Source: an uncultured SAR86 cluster bacterium (GTDB lineage: Bacteria; Pseudomonadota; Gammaproteobacteria; Magnimaribacterales; Magnimaribacteraceae). Taken from it: a DNA stretch of 55,451 bases. Position 1 is the stretch's first letter. Each line of letters opens with the position of its first letter. The translations under genes were made by a program, and so were the position numbers. Shown here one piece after another: positions 44,788 to 54,334 of the stretch. The DNA lies in assembly GCA_938048695.1 (NCBI GenBank), contig CALIUO010000014.1:1-55451 (forward strand). The letters are read 5' to 3'. The notes below the pieces were generated by a model, which was not told the DNA's origin, ran no database searches, and saw nothing but the letters and a program-made list of their open reading frames with translations.

Positions 44788-46236
44788 TTATTCTGCGACG
44801 AATAGATCCATGAAATCTAGGACAGATGTACTTTCTAAACTATCTTGATCTAAGCATAGGTTTAAGATGTTTGTACATCTATCTTTAGAAAACTGAGTCG
44901 CTAAATTTCTTTCAAACTTTTCAACCAGAAGCGGAATCCCCTGTTCTCTTCTGCGTCTATGTCCAATAGGATATTCAACTTCAATCTTATCTGTGGAGGA
45001 CCCGTCTTTGAAGGTGATCTGAATTGCATTGGCAATTGAGCGTTTGTCAGACTCTAAATATTCTTTTGTATATCTGGCATCTTCTTCAATCACCATTTTT
45101 TCTCTTAGCTGGTCTACCAATGGATCAGATGCGACATCATCTTCGTAATCCTCAGCAACTAAATCTCCTTTTAGCAAACCGATTGCTGTCATATATTGTA
45201 GACAGTGATCTCTATCTGCAGGATTGTTTAACACACCTTCTTTGCTAATTATTCTAATTGCTGACTCATGAGTTGAAATCAAAATCTTATCTATATCATC
45301 TAATCTATCTTTAACTTGTGGGTGGAGGGTTACGGCAGCTTCAACTGCAGTTTGAGCGTGAAATTCGGCAGGAAAGGAGATTTTAAATAGAATATTTTCC
45401 ATAACATATGAGTCAAAATCTCTAGGAAGACTAAAAGAATTACCCTTAAATTGAACATCATAAAAACCCCAAGTAGGTGCAGTTAGTACACTTGGATATC
45501 CTATCTGACCCTTTTGAGTTAATAAAACCAGTTGAAGAGCTCTACTTGTTGCGTCTCCAGCTGCCCAGGACTTTCTTGGACCTGCATTCGGAGCATGTCT
45601 ATAAGTTCTTAAACTCTGTCCATCTACCCATGCTTGCGATAATGCATCAATGGTTTGGTCTTTACTCAAACCAAACATTGAAGAAATGACAGCAGTAGAG
45701 GCAACCTTTACCAGTACAACATGATCAAGCCCTACTCTATTGAAGCTATTTTCTAGAGCTAAAACACCTTGAATCTCATGTGCTTTAATCATGTTGGTCA
45801 AAACATCTTTCATGGTAAGAGGATCCTTACCCTCTGATATATTCTTTTGAGATAAATAATCAGCAGCAGCTAATATTCCTCCAAGATTATCTGACGGATG
45901 TCCCCACTCAGCTGCTAACCAAGTATCATTAAAGTCTAGCCATCTAATAATTGCACCAATATCCCAAGCGCCCTTCACAGGATCTAAAACATGGTTTGTT
46001 CCAGGAACTCTTACACCACCAGGTACTTCTGTTCCCTCAACGTAAGGGCCTAGTAAATTTTTGCAATCTGGAAAAGTAAGTGCTAGCAATCCACAACCCA
46101 ATGTGTCCATTAAGCAATTTCGAGCCGTATCATACGCTTCAGCACTATCTATATTTTTATCTAATACATAATCCGCTATTTTAACTAGTACGTCATCAGG
46201 GTTAGGACGTACGTTTGTTTCAACGTTTCCAGACAT
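44788..46236 (-). CDS. prpD: 2-methylcitrate dehydratase
   Basis: PrpD dehydrates 2-methylcitrate to 2-methyl-cis-aconitate. The 482-residue MmgE/PrpD-family protein shows [15 protein letters not shown] (near 44-58), RWLDFNDTW and [20 protein letters not shown] (near 93-130), and the [17 protein letters not shown] segment. It is the cofactor-free PrpD type, so a separate aconitase is needed for the next step; no acnD/prpF is present, and acnB at 27374 could serve. AAGGAAA precedes the ATG, 15 bases after prpC. Confidence 0.96.
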   Translation of the reverse strand: MSGNVETNVRPNPDDVLVKIADYVLDKNIDSAEAYDTARNCLMDTLGCGLLALTFPDCKNLLGPYVEGTEVPGGVRVPGTNHVLDPVKGAWDIGAIIRWLDFNDTWLAAEWGHPSDNLGGILAAADYLSQKNISEGKDPLTMKDVLTNMIKAHEIQGVLALENSFNRVGLDHVVLVKVASTAVISSMFGLSKDQTIDALSQAWVDGQSLRTYRHAPNAGPRKSWAAGDATSRALQLVLLTQKGQIGYPSVLTAPTWGFYDVQFKGNSFSLPRDFDSYVMENILFKISFPAEFHAQTAVEAAVTLHPQVKDRLDDIDKILISTHESAIRIISKEGVLNNPADRDHCLQYMTAIGLLKGDLVAEDYEDDVASDPLVDQLREKMVIEEDARYTKEYLESDKRSIANAIQITFKDGSSTDKIEVEYPIGHRRRREQGIPLLVEKFERNLATQFSKDRCTNILNLCLDQDSLESTSVLDFMDLFVAE

Positions 46237-46251
46237 AATTTTTTCCTTTAA

Positions 46252-47376
46252 TTAACGATCAGACATGTCGACCCAAACTGAGTTATCTGGTCCGATATAC
46301 TCTTCGCTTGGTCGAATAATTCTATTATCAGCTCTTTGTTCGATTATATTGGCAGCCCAACCAGAAGTTCTTCCAATGACAAATAACGGAGTGAATATGG
46401 CGGTTGGAATACCTAAATAGTTATAGGCAGAAGCCATGAAGAAGTCAGTATTAGCGAACATACCTTTCTCCTCATCCATTACTTTTTCAATCTCTTCAGA
46501 GACTTCATACAAGGTTGTATTGCCATCCAATTTAGAAAGTTTTTCCGCCCAAACTTTGATAATGGCGTTTCTTGGATCCTCTGTACTATAAACTGCATGA
46601 CCAAATCCCATTATCTTTTCTTTCTTTGCTAGTAAATCAAGTACACCTGCTTTGGCCTCTTCTCTAGTAGAGTATTGTTCAATCATTTCCATCGCAGCTT
46701 CATTAGCTCCACCGTGCAGCGGACCTCTTAGGGTGCCTATTGCGCCTGTTATACTTGAATGCATGTCAGACAAAGTTGAAGCACAGGTTCTAGCGGTAAA
46801 AGTTGAAGCATTAAATCCATGTTCAGCATAAAGAATTAATGAAACATCAAGAGCTCTAGCATGTTCTTCAGAAGGCTCTTTGCCAGTCAGTAAAGATAAA
46901 AACTGACCCCCAATAGTTGGGTGATCTGTTTCTGTTTCTACTCTAACTCCATCATGAGAGTATCTGTACCAATATGTAACTATAGAAGCAAAAGCCGCCA
47001 TAATCCTATCAGCAGTCTCATTTTGGTTAGAAAAATCTCCTTCTGGTTCTAAGTTACCTAGCATAGAGCAACCTGTTCTCATTACGTCCATAGGATGCGC
47101 ATCTGCTGGTATTCTCTCAAGAACTTCTTTGAGGGCTTCTGGTAAGGCCCTATAAGACTTTAGTTTTGCTGAATATTGATCATACTCAGATTGATTGGGT
47201 AATTTTCCATATAACAGCATATAGGCTACTTCTTCAAAAGAAGCCTTTTCGGCAAGCTCTTCTATGGCGTAACCCCTGTAGGTTAGACCTTTTCCCTCTT
47301 TTCCAACAGTTGAAAGAGCAGTTTTGCCTGCTACTTGACCTCTTAAACCTGCTCCATCTAATTTCTTCTCACCCAT
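46252..47376 (-). CDS. prpC: 2-methylcitrate synthase
   Basis: PrpC condenses propionyl-CoA with oxaloacetate. The 374-residue citrate-synthase-family protein has LILYAEHGFNASTF (His near 193), GPLHGGANEAAM (His near 227) and GFGHAVYSTEDPRN (His and Asp near 268-279). The short length, the start GLRGQVAGKTALSTV and its place between prpB and prpD mark it as the methylcitrate-type enzyme rather than GltA. AGGAAA precedes the ATG, 13 bases after prpB. Confidence 0.96.
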   Translation of the reverse strand: MGEKKLDGAGLRGQVAGKTALSTVGKEGKGLTYRGYAIEELAEKASFEEVAYMLLYGKLPNQSEYDQYSAKLKSYRALPEALKEVLERIPADAHPMDVMRTGCSMLGNLEPEGDFSNQNETADRIMAAFASIVTYWYRYSHDGVRVETETDHPTIGGQFLSLLTGKEPSEEHARALDVSLILYAEHGFNASTFTARTCASTLSDMHSSITGAIGTLRGPLHGGANEAAMEMIEQYSTREEAKAGVLDLLAKKEKIMGFGHAVYSTEDPRNAIIKVWAEKLSKLDGNTTLYEVSEEIEKVMDEEKGMFANTDFFMASAYNYLGIPTAIFTPLFVIGRTSGWAANIIEQRADNRIIRPSEEYIGPDNSVWVDMSDR

Positions 47377-47389
47377 TTTGTTTCCTAAT

Positions 47390-48262
47390 CTAGTTTTTGA
47401 ATAGCTCGTCCAATTTATTTTCGAACGAATGATAATCTAGTACGTCATAAAGTTCATCTCTAGTTTGCATATTTTTGACGAGGCTTTGTTGATTATCGGA
47501 CTTTTTAATTTCTTTGAATACTTCTTCAGCTGCTTTACTCATGGCCCTAAAGGCTGTTAAAGGATAAAGAACCATGTTTACTCCCGACTGACTTAGTTCT
47601 TCACAACCAAAAAGAGGTGTCTTTCCAAACTCTGTAATATTAGCCAGAATAGGTATATTCACACTTTTCTTAAGTTCTTTATACTGATCTAGTTCAACAA
47701 AGGCTTCAGGAAAAAGTGCATCGGCTCCGGCTTCTTGATAAGCAAAAGCTCTTTCTACTGCAGCATCCAATCCTTCATTAGCTAATGCGTCAGTTCTTGC
47801 CATTACTACAAAATCTTCATCTGTTTTGGCATCTACTGCAGCCTTAATCCTATCAACCATTTCCCCAGTAGAAACAATCTCTTTATTTGGTCTATGGCCA
47901 CATCTCTTTTGCGATACTTGATCTTCTATATGCAGCCCTGCAGCTCCATAATTGATAAATGATTTAACAGTCCTAGCAATATTAAATGCACCACCCCAGC
48001 CAGTATCAGCATCAACCAGCAAAGGTACTGAGGTTACATTTGTAATCCTCTCTACATCAATCAGCACATCTTGAAGTGAGGATATGCCTAGATCGGGAAC
48101 TCCCAGGCTAGAAGCAGCCACGCCACCACCAGATAAGTAAATTGCATTGTGACCTTCCTTTTCTGCCAATAAAGCTGAATAAGCGTTGATCGTGCCAACA
48201 ATCTTCAAAGGATTATTGTTAGCTATAGCCTCTCTAAGTTTTTTTCCTTGAGATTGACCCAT
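47390..48262 (-). CDS. prpB: 2-methylisocitrate lyase
   Basis: PrpB splits 2-methylisocitrate to pyruvate and succinate. The 290-residue protein has the metal site [16 protein letters not shown] (Asp85, Asp87), the catalytic Cys121 in KRCGHRPNK, and HIEDQ (111-115). I start it at ATG 48262, which has a clear GGGAGGA site; a TTG five codons earlier lies inside the thrH frame and inside that site. One base separates it from the thrH stop, so it is coupled to thrH. No prpR regulator is adjacent. Confidence 0.97.
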   Translation of the reverse strand: MGQSQGKKLREAIANNNPLKIVGTINAYSALLAEKEGHNAIYLSGGGVAASSLGVPDLGISSLQDVLIDVERITNVTSVPLLVDADTGWGGAFNIARTVKSFINYGAAGLHIEDQVSQKRCGHRPNKEIVSTGEMVDRIKAAVDAKTDEDFVVMARTDALANEGLDAAVERAFAYQEAGADALFPEAFVELDQYKELKKSVNIPILANITEFGKTPLFGCEELSQSGVNMVLYPLTAFRAMSKAAEEVFKEIKKSDNQQSLVKNMQTRDELYDVLDYHSFENKLDELFKN

Positions 48263-48263
48263 A

Positions 48264-48878
48264 TTATGTCCTCCCAATGAAAGAGGAATTCTCTATCAGC
48301 AAATTTTTTAAATCTGCATGACTTTCAACTCCATCAATTTCTTTGAACTCTTCTCTAATATGTTTTGGAGCCTGAAAAAATACTCCTAAATCTGCCTCTT
48401 GAAGCATTTGTATATCATTATAAGAATCACCTGAAGCAAACACTTTGAACTTCATATCTTTCAGAGACTGAACAACTTTCTTTTTATTTTCTAATTGTCT
48501 CAAGGTATAACCTTTCAATTGATTATTTTCTATATCTAAATAATGACAGTTAATGGCAGGAGTGCCAAGTTTCCTAAGTAAAGGCCATGCCAGTTCATAA
48601 AAAGAATCTGAGACGATAGTTAGTTGAAAATTATCTCTTACCCAGTCAATAAATTCTCTTGCTCCATCAAAAGGCTCCATTTTATCTACCAAGGATTGAA
48701 TCTCAGAAAAAGATAAACCTATAGATTCGACAAGATTGATTCTCATGTCCATTAATTCCGAATAATCTTTGAGATCTTGAGTAGTAAGTTTAAATTGCTC
48801 CTCCCCAGTATATTCAGCAACTTCAGCCCAAATTTCTGGTATTAATACGCCTTCGAGATCAAGACAGACATGTTCCAT
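48264..48878 (-). CDS. thrH: ThrH-type phosphoserine phosphatase / homoserine phosphotransferase
   Basis: The 204-residue HAD protein aligns throughout with Pseudomonas Thr[22 protein letters not shown] at the start (motif I with Asp7 and Glu9 in place of the second Asp), [17 protein letters not shown] (near 94-110), and [12 protein letters not shown] (near 148-159). Pseudomonas ThrH dephosphorylates phosphoserine and can pass the phosphate to homoserine, so it links serine and threonine synthesis. It lies at the head of the prp genes with a one-base gap to prpB, an unusual partnership. Confidence 0.92.
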   Translation of the reverse strand: MEHVCLDLEGVLIPEIWAEVAEYTGEEQFKLTTQDLKDYSELMDMRINLVESIGLSFSEIQSLVDKMEPFDGAREFIDWVRDNFQLTIVSDSFYELAWPLLRKLGTPAINCHYLDIENNQLKGYTLRQLENKKKVVQSLKDMKFKVFASGDSYNDIQMLQEADLGVFFQAPKHIREEFKEIDGVESHADLKNLLIENSSFIGRT

Positions 48879-48930
48879 TATTAGTTTTACTCACTCTATG
48901 TTTGAGGTGAGGATTATACATTTTTTGAAT

Positions 48931-49809
48931 TTAAATTCTCGTATTAAAGTTTATTACTTGACCTGTAGGTACCTCTAAACTTGCAGCCAAGCAATTATCT
49001 ATTTGATCATCAAAAAAAATATCAGCTCCAAAATCTTTCAGAAATTCTTTTTTTTCTAATCCACCTAAAAAAAGAGACTCATCTATCCTAATGTTCCAAT
49101 CTCTTAGGGTTTTTATAACTCTTTCATGAGACGGAGCTGATCTAGCGGTAACAAGTGCAATTCTTATGGGGCACTCTGTCCTAGAAAAACTTTGTTGAAT
49201 TTTATAAAGCTCAATTAAGAAAGATTTAAATGGTCCTCCAACTAAAGGCATATCAGCTAAATCCTTCTCATTTTTATTGAATGCATCTAAGCCATATTGA
49301 TCATAAATTTTTTGAGATTCTTCTGAAAATAGAACTGAATCTCCATCAAAAGCTACTCTTAGAACTTTCTCATCTAAAAGAGATTTCTTGGAAGGCATAA
49401 TTCTGGCAGAAGCCACACCATTTGCTATAGAACATTTACAATCTTCTAATTCGGTGGAAAGAAAAAGATCGGCTTTAAATGATTTTGCATAAATATGAGG
49501 GCTGTTGCCACCACAAAAGGCTGCTTTTTTGATGTCTAGTCCATGATATTGAATTGAGTTAAAAATTCTTAATCCAGTATCAGCAGTATTGCGACTAAGC
49601 AACATTACCTCCACAAGGTTTTCACCTTTATATAAATCATTAAGATTTAGGAATTTTTTAACAAGTGCAAATGCCTCGCCTGGGTTCAAAGGGTTATTTT
49701 CTTGAGATATTTGATACTCTTTATAAGCTTCCAAGCCATCATTGGTAAATACAAGATGGCTTGCATCTAGATCAAAAAGGGCTCTTGAAGTTATACCTAT
49801 TTTTAACAT
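48931..49809 (-). CDS. 5'-nucleotidase (cytosolic, PF06189 type)
   Basis: The 292-residue protein matches the cytosolic 5'-nucleotidase family PF06189: LKIGITSRALFDL at the start, VMLLSRNTADTGLRIFNSIQYHGL (near 68-91), AFCGGNSPHIYAKSFKADLFLS (near 97-118), VAFDGDSVLFSEES (near 151-164) and LVTARSAPSHERVIKTLRDW (near 222-241). These enzymes release nucleosides from nucleoside monophosphates, with HAD-type chemistry. Its ATG lies 20 bases from the LexA box of the divergent lexA gene, so LexA could control it as well. 52 bases precede thrH. Confidence 0.92.
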   Translation of the reverse strand: MLKIGITSRALFDLDASHLVFTNDGLEAYKEYQISQENNPLNPGEAFALVKKFLNLNDLYKGENLVEVMLLSRNTADTGLRIFNSIQYHGLDIKKAAFCGGNSPHIYAKSFKADLFLSTELEDCKCSIANGVASARIMPSKKSLLDEKVLRVAFDGDSVLFSEESQKIYDQYGLDAFNKNEKDLADMPLVGGPFKSFLIELYKIQQSFSRTECPIRIALVTARSAPSHERVIKTLRDWNIRIDESLFLGGLEKKEFLKDFGADIFFDDQIDNCLAASLEVPTGQVINFNTRI

Positions 49810-49828
49810 TCTTGCATATTACAATATA

Positions 49829-49844
49829 CTGTATATAATTACAG
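49829..49844. promoter_or_regulatory. LexA (SOS) box between lexA and the 5'-nucleotidase gene
   Basis: CTGTATATAATTACAG, flanked by TA on both sides, matching CTGT-N8-ACAG. It overlaps a good lexA promoter: TTGCAT (49812-49817), 16-base spacer, TATAAT (49834-49839, inside the box). Transcription would begin near 49846, leaving a leader of about seven bases. LexA autorepression is established in gammaproteobacteria. The same operator stands 20 bases upstream of the divergent gene at 49809. Confidence 0.95.
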
Positions 49845-49852
49845 TAATTATT

Positions 49853-50458
49853 ATGAAAAACTTAACAAAAAGACAAGAAGAGATCTTAGATTTAATTAAA
49901 ACTCATATCTCTGATTTTGGTTTTCCTCCTACAAGAGCTGATATTGCTAACACATTAGGTTTCAAATCGCCAAATGCGGCAGAACAACATTTAAGAGCAA
50001 TAGAAAAAAAGGGGTTTATAAAAATACTTTCTGGAGCTTCCCGCGGCATAGTTTTAAGTGAATCTGAGAGTGATGAAATACCTGTAATAGGACTAGTTGC
50101 AGCTGGAGGGCCTATCTTGGCTCAAGAAAATATAGAGAAGACCATCCCTAAATCAAAAAACCTTTTTTCTGACGATATTGACTACTATTTGAGAGTGAAA
50201 GGTGACAGCATGGTTGAAGTGGGTATCTATGAAGAAGATTTAATTGGTGTAAGCAAATCCAAAGATCTGAAAGTAGGTAATATTGTTGTAGCTAGAATAA
50301 ATGATGAAGTTACAGTTAAGACCTTAATCGAGATATCACAAAGTAAAGTGATACTAAGACCTGAAAATCAGAATTACGAAGACATAACTATCAACCCTCA
50401 ATTAGATGAATTGGCCTTTGAAGGATCTTGCGTTGCGCTTTTAAGAGAATCTATTTAA
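49853..50458 (+). CDS. lexA: LexA repressor
   Basis: LexA represses SOS genes and cleaves itself when RecA is activated. I start at ATG 49853, giving 201 residues; a longer frame would begin upstream of the operator and promoter and inside the divergent gene. The winged helix-turn-helix is MKNLTKRQEEILDLI...GFPPTRADIANTLGFKSPNAAEQHL (1-47). The cleavage pair is Ala84-Gly85 (VAAGGP), with catalytic Ser119 (GDSM) and Lys156 (VKTL), the same numbers as in E. coli. The stop overlaps convergent topA by four bases. Confidence 0.98.
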   Translation: MKNLTKRQEEILDLIKTHISDFGFPPTRADIANTLGFKSPNAAEQHLRAIEKKGFIKILSGASRGIVLSESESDEIPVIGLVAAGGPILAQENIEKTIPKSKNLFSDDIDYYLRVKGDSMVEVGIYEEDLIGVSKSKDLKVGNIVVARINDEVTVKTLIEISQSKVILRPENQNYEDITINPQLDELAFEGSCVALLRESI

Positions 50459-53067
50459 ATAACTTTAGCTTCTTCAAGAGATACAAATTTCTCCCCTTTT
50501 TTTAATTTTAAAACTTCATTAATGATGAAGTCTTGGCCTTCTGAATCAAGCTTGTACCAATCATTTGGGATCTCAGTTTCAGTATCTCCTACTTTTATAT
50601 TTTTAATAAACTTGAAAGCTTTTCCAGGTTTTCTTATTTTAATTCCTACAGGTAAAACTGTTTTATCTTCTCTATATAAAAATCCCAAAATTCTTAGAGA
50701 ATTGAGAACATATCTTCTGCCAGATTCAGATTCATAATCTATGGTTTCTGGTTCATAATAAGACACTTTAGGGCTCGGTTCTTTATCTTCAGGCTTAAGT
50801 TTAGTTGCCTTATTGAAGCCATCAAATTCAGTATATTCGCCAAATCTTCCATTCTTCAAAACAATTGGAAGATTAGTATTTAACTCTGTGAATAAAACAT
50901 TTTCTGCATTACTTCTATTTATTAGTTCTATGGCTCTATTGAGTCCAATATCTAAGATGAACTCATCTTCATCAGGAGTTCCAAAAAGTTTTTTTTCTTC
51001 GTCATTTAGAGTCCATACACAGGGCCCATTAACACTTAGATCTGCATATATCGGTCCACCAAGGTCAGGATGGTTCCCTAGATTCTTTGGCAGTTCTTGA
51101 TAGGTTTCAAATGACGTATTGAACTCGAAGGGTTTCTTCGTCCATTTACATTCAGAGCATCCAACAAAATATCCCCAAGCACCAGATTTAAGGCTTATCG
51201 GACTAGAGCACTTAGGGCATTCATTTCTGATATTTCCCAAAGTATCTTTTGGGAAAATTACCGATCCTAACTCTTCATTTAGAAGATCTAGTACCTGTCT
51301 TGTCTTAAATTCGTCTTGATTGCTTATTTCAATATCATTAATCTTTCTATTAAGGTATTTCTGTAGCTCCTTCCAGAATATATCTAACACCTCTTCATAA
51401 TTTTTATTTCCGGAAGCGATTTCATCTAGATCAGCTTCCATATGAGCAGTAAACTTTGTCTCAATAAAAAAATCTTCAAATACTTTCTTGAGGTATGAGG
51501 TTAGAACTCTGCCAAGATCGGAGGGGATAATAGATTTGGCTCCATAAGCATATTTCTTAGTACGCAAACCTTTGACAATAGTTGCGTAGGTCGAAGGACG
51601 CCCTATGCCCTCCTCTTCCATTTTTTTTATTAGTGAAGCTTCAGAATATCGATTTGGAGGAGTTGTAAATTTCTGTTCGTAATTATTTAAAATCAAAGTT
51701 AGTCCTTTGCCTTCATCTAACCCTTCTGGGAAAACTGTTATTTTTTCATCATCTGACCCTGCCAAAATTTCAAAACCCTTAAAGAGATTTTTTCTTGAAG
51801 AGGCTCTAAATTCATATTTGTTATCTTGTGATTCAATAATTAAAGTTTTTCTTTCATACCTAGAACTTGACATTTGACTAGCGACAGTTCGATTCCAAAT
51901 CAAGTTGTATAACTTCTCTTCGTCTCCATTTAGATTAGTATCTGAAGGGGTCTTAGATATGTCGGTGGGTCTTATGGCCTCATGTGCTTCTTGAGAGTTT
52001 TGCACTTTAGATTTATAAACTCTTGTTTCACTAGAAAGATAAGAAGAATCGTAATTAGAAGAGATAAAATTTCTTATTTCTTGTAAGGGAGGTGGTCCAG
52101 GATTTTCTTCCGAGAAAGGCTCCCCTGTGTTTGGAGAAGTGCTAATGGAAATTCCGTCTGTCCTTAGATAGGTTATTAATCCTCCTTCGTAAAGCTTCTG
52201 AGCAGATTGCATGGTTCTGTCAGCAGTGAACCCAAGGCCACTCGCAGCTGACATCTGAAGAGTAGATGTTCTAAACGGAGGCTTAGGACTACTTGATTGA
52301 GGCTTAGATTCTATTTTTTTTAGATAAAAGCTAGAGGATTCCAATTCTTCAATAACTCTTTTTACTTCTGATTCATTTCTAAGAGGGTTCTTAGCGATAT
52401 TTTTTTCTGAAACTTTAGATAGTTTTGCCTCAAATGAGGTGCCCTCATAATCGAAAACCGTTTCAAAAGGCCAATATTCTTCAGGTTTATGTAGGTCTCT
52501 CTGGTCTTCTTTCTCACAAAGTATTCTTAAGGTTGGGGATTGAACTCTGCCTGCTGATTTAGCTCTTGAAACATGCCTCCATAACAGAGGTGAGACTTTA
52601 AACCCTATCAAATGATCTAATATTCTTCTTGTTAAATAAGCATCAACTAAATCTTGATCTATTTCCCTAGGAGATTCGATGGCTTTCTTGATAGCCGAAG
52701 AAGTGATTTCGTTAAATGTTACTCTTTTTACATCTATATCTTCTACTAACTTTTTATTCTTGAAGTCACTTAAGAGATGCCACGCGATGGCCTCTCCCTC
52801 TCTGTCAGGGTCAGTGGCCAAGTAAAGTAGGTCAGAATCCTTACAAGATGCCCTGAGTTCTTTCATGACTTTTTTTCCTTTAGAGGAAAATTCCCATTTA
52901 AGGTTTTTCCAATCCTCTGGGTCGACAGCATTCTCTTTGTCGGAAAGATCTCTAACATGCCCTACACAGGCTTCTACTTGCCAATCTTTATCAGGAAAAT
53001 TTGAATCTAGATAGCCTTTGATTTTTTTTGCCTTTGCACCAGATTCAACAATAACTAATGATTTCAT
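50455..53067 (-). CDS. topA: DNA topoisomerase I
   Basis: TopA relaxes negative supercoils. The 870-residue type IA enzyme has the Toprim start SLVIVESGAKAKKI (3-16) and ATDPDREGEAIAWHL (near 85-99), and the active-site Tyr in GLITYLRTDG (near 300). The C-terminal region has a single complete C4 zinc finger (CPKC...CSEC near 611-636) followed by non-zinc repeats (LKNGRFGEYTEF near 740), unlike E. coli TopA with several zinc fingers. This C-terminal layout is closer to alphaproteobacterial-type TopA. A TTGACA on the minus strand (53120-53125) lies upstream, but the spacing to TATACT is 20, so I do not call it. Confidence 0.97.
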   Translation of the reverse strand: MKSLVIVESGAKAKKIKGYLDSNFPDKDWQVEACVGHVRDLSDKENAVDPEDWKNLKWEFSSKGKKVMKELRASCKDSDLLYLATDPDREGEAIAWHLLSDFKNKKLVEDIDVKRVTFNEITSSAIKKAIESPREIDQDLVDAYLTRRILDHLIGFKVSPLLWRHVSRAKSAGRVQSPTLRILCEKEDQRDLHKPEEYWPFETVFDYEGTSFEAKLSKVSEKNIAKNPLRNESEVKRVIEELESSSFYLKKIESKPQSSSPKPPFRTSTLQMSAASGLGFTADRTMQSAQKLYEGGLITYLRTDGISISTSPNTGEPFSEENPGPPPLQEIRNFISSNYDSSYLSSETRVYKSKVQNSQEAHEAIRPTDISKTPSDTNLNGDEEKLYNLIWNRTVASQMSSSRYERKTLIIESQDNKYEFRASSRKNLFKGFEILAGSDDEKITVFPEGLDEGKGLTLILNNYEQKFTTPPNRYSEASLIKKMEEEGIGRPSTYATIVKGLRTKKYAYGAKSIIPSDLGRVLTSYLKKVFEDFFIETKFTAHMEADLDEIASGNKNYEEVLDIFWKELQKYLNRKINDIEISNQDEFKTRQVLDLLNEELGSVIFPKDTLGNIRNECPKCSSPISLKSGAWGYFVGCSECKWTKKPFEFNTSFETYQELPKNLGNHPDLGGPIYADLSVNGPCVWTLNDEEKKLFGTPDEDEFILDIGLNRAIELINRSNAENVLFTELNTNLPIVLKNGRFGEYTEFDGFNKATKLKPEDKEPSPKVSYYEPETIDYESESGRRYVLNSLRILGFLYREDKTVLPVGIKIRKPGKAFKFIKNIKVGDTETEIPNDWYKLDSEGQDFIINEVLKLKKGEKFVSLEEAKVI

Positions 53068-53132
53068 ATTTATTAAAATTTAAGTTCTTTTACAGTATAA
53101 AGTTTAATAAAGGGGTTCCTGTCAAGCATTTA

Positions 53133-54137
53133 TTAAACCTTACGAAGATTTAAGATGTCTTCAATTAATTGGGGACCCTCGTATATGAAACCAGTATAAA
53201 TTTGTACAAGGTTAGCGCCTGCATCTAATTTTTCTTGATAATCCTGAGCACTCATAACTCCTCCTGATGCTATTATGGGGAGTTTATTACCCACCAACCT
53301 TCGCACGTTAACTAGACATTCTGTAGCCTTATTCTTTAGAGGAGCACCACTAAGTCCACCAGGACCATTTTTGTGGTCATGATCGACAGTTGTATTACTA
53401 CAAATTATTCCATCTAGTTTACTATCCAAAATTGAAGAGCAAATTATTGCCAAGTCATTTGAATGTTCGTCAGGACTTATCTTTATGAAAATTGGAACAT
53501 ATTTTCCGTCGGTAGAAAGTTGATTTTGTATTTTTTTTATCGCTTTAAGAAACGAATTAAAATTTTCTCCATGACTCAGTTCTCTCAACTCTTTGGTATT
53601 TGGTGAAGAAATATTTATCGCAATGTAGTCAGAATGTTCGTAAACCTTTTTAATACAATGTAGATAATCTTCTAGTGCATTGTCATTTGGAGTATCAAAG
53701 TTTTTACCAATACTGGTACCAACTATTGTTTGGGTTTTTTTTCTTTTCAGTCTCTTGACTAAGTGATCAACTCCTTTGTTATTAAATCCTAGTCTATTAA
53801 TAAGGGATCGATCTTTAAGGTTTCTAAAAATTCTTGGTTTTGGATTACCAGTTTGAGGCCGAGGAGTAATTGTTCCTACTTCTATAAAGTCAACTCCTAG
53901 AGCGGCAAGACAATCAATATAATCGCCGTTTTTATCTAAACCTGCAGCTATACCGATCTTTGCATTCAAATGCGTTATATCTCTATTCTTAAATTTTAGA
54001 TTTGAATCTTTCTTATGTGCAAAAAGCTTTAAAAGGCCGGTAAAGTATAGAAATTTTAGGCCTTTAAGGGCCAGATGATGTGAAAATTCACCTGGCAAAT
54101 AGTGCATCATCTTTGTAAAAAAGGAAATTAAATTCAT
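53133..54137 (-). CDS. pyrD: dihydroorotate dehydrogenase, quinone-dependent
   Basis: PyrD class 2 oxidises dihydroorotate to orotate at the inner membrane, passing electrons to quinone. The 334-residue protein has the N-terminal membrane-association helices (1-45), GIAAGLDKNGD (near 62-72), EVGTITPRPQTGNPKPRIFR (near 86-105), the catalytic Ser in NISSPNTKELREL (near 175-187), and GPGGLSGAPL (near 257-266). A 9-base inverted repeat (53103-53111/53129-53137) overlaps its stop codon, without a T-run. Divergent from the repeat-protein gene. Confidence 0.97.
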   Translation of the reverse strand: MNLISFFTKMMHYLPGEFSHHLALKGLKFLYFTGLLKLFAHKKDSNLKFKNRDITHLNAKIGIAAGLDKNGDYIDCLAALGVDFIEVGTITPRPQTGNPKPRIFRNLKDRSLINRLGFNNKGVDHLVKRLKRKKTQTIVGTSIGKNFDTPNDNALEDYLHCIKKVYEHSDYIAINISSPNTKELRELSHGENFNSFLKAIKKIQNQLSTDGKYVPIFIKISPDEHSNDLAIICSSILDSKLDGIICSNTTVDHDHKNGPGGLSGAPLKNKATECLVNVRRLVGNKLPIIASGGVMSAQDYQEKLDAGANLVQIYTGFIYEGPQLIEDILNLRKV

Positions 54138-54243
54138 ATATAGAATGATTTATATCTATTCTACAACAGCTAGTATCATATTTGTGTTCCACTATTTCCA
54201 AAAAGTTATAACTCTAAAGGCTAGTAAATTTATCAAAATAAAG

Positions 54244-54273
54244 TTGACATAATGGCGTAATTTGAACTTTAAT
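54244..54273 (+). promoter_or_regulatory. promoter of the repeat-protein gene
   Basis: TTGACA (54244-54249), 18-base spacer, TTTAAT (54268-54273). The -35 is perfect and the -10 matches four of six. It is the best candidate in the 197-base space before the ATG at 54335 and implies a leader of about 55 bases. Nothing else was recognised in 54138-54334. Confidence 0.55.
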
Positions 54274-54334
54274 ACGCAAAGTAGTTCCCAATCCCTACCA
54301 AAATTGGATAAAAATTAATTAAACAGGTTTTAAG

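Noticed and set aside
48263-48277. Upstream TTG start for prpB (15 bases longer)
   Set aside because: The TTG and following codons contain the GGGAGGA ribosome site of the ATG at 48262 and overlap thrH; the ATG gives the usual PrpB length.
49742-49852. Longer LexA frame starting inside the divergent 5'-nucleotidase gene
   Set aside because: It would place the promoter and SOS box inside the coding region and shift the E. coli-identical residue numbers (84/85, 119, 156).
53103-53137. TTTAATAAA/TTTATTAAA inverted repeat at the pyrD stop as a terminator
   Set aside because: The arms are all A/T with a 17-base loop and no T-run; also contains a TTGACA that may belong to topA. Left uncalled.
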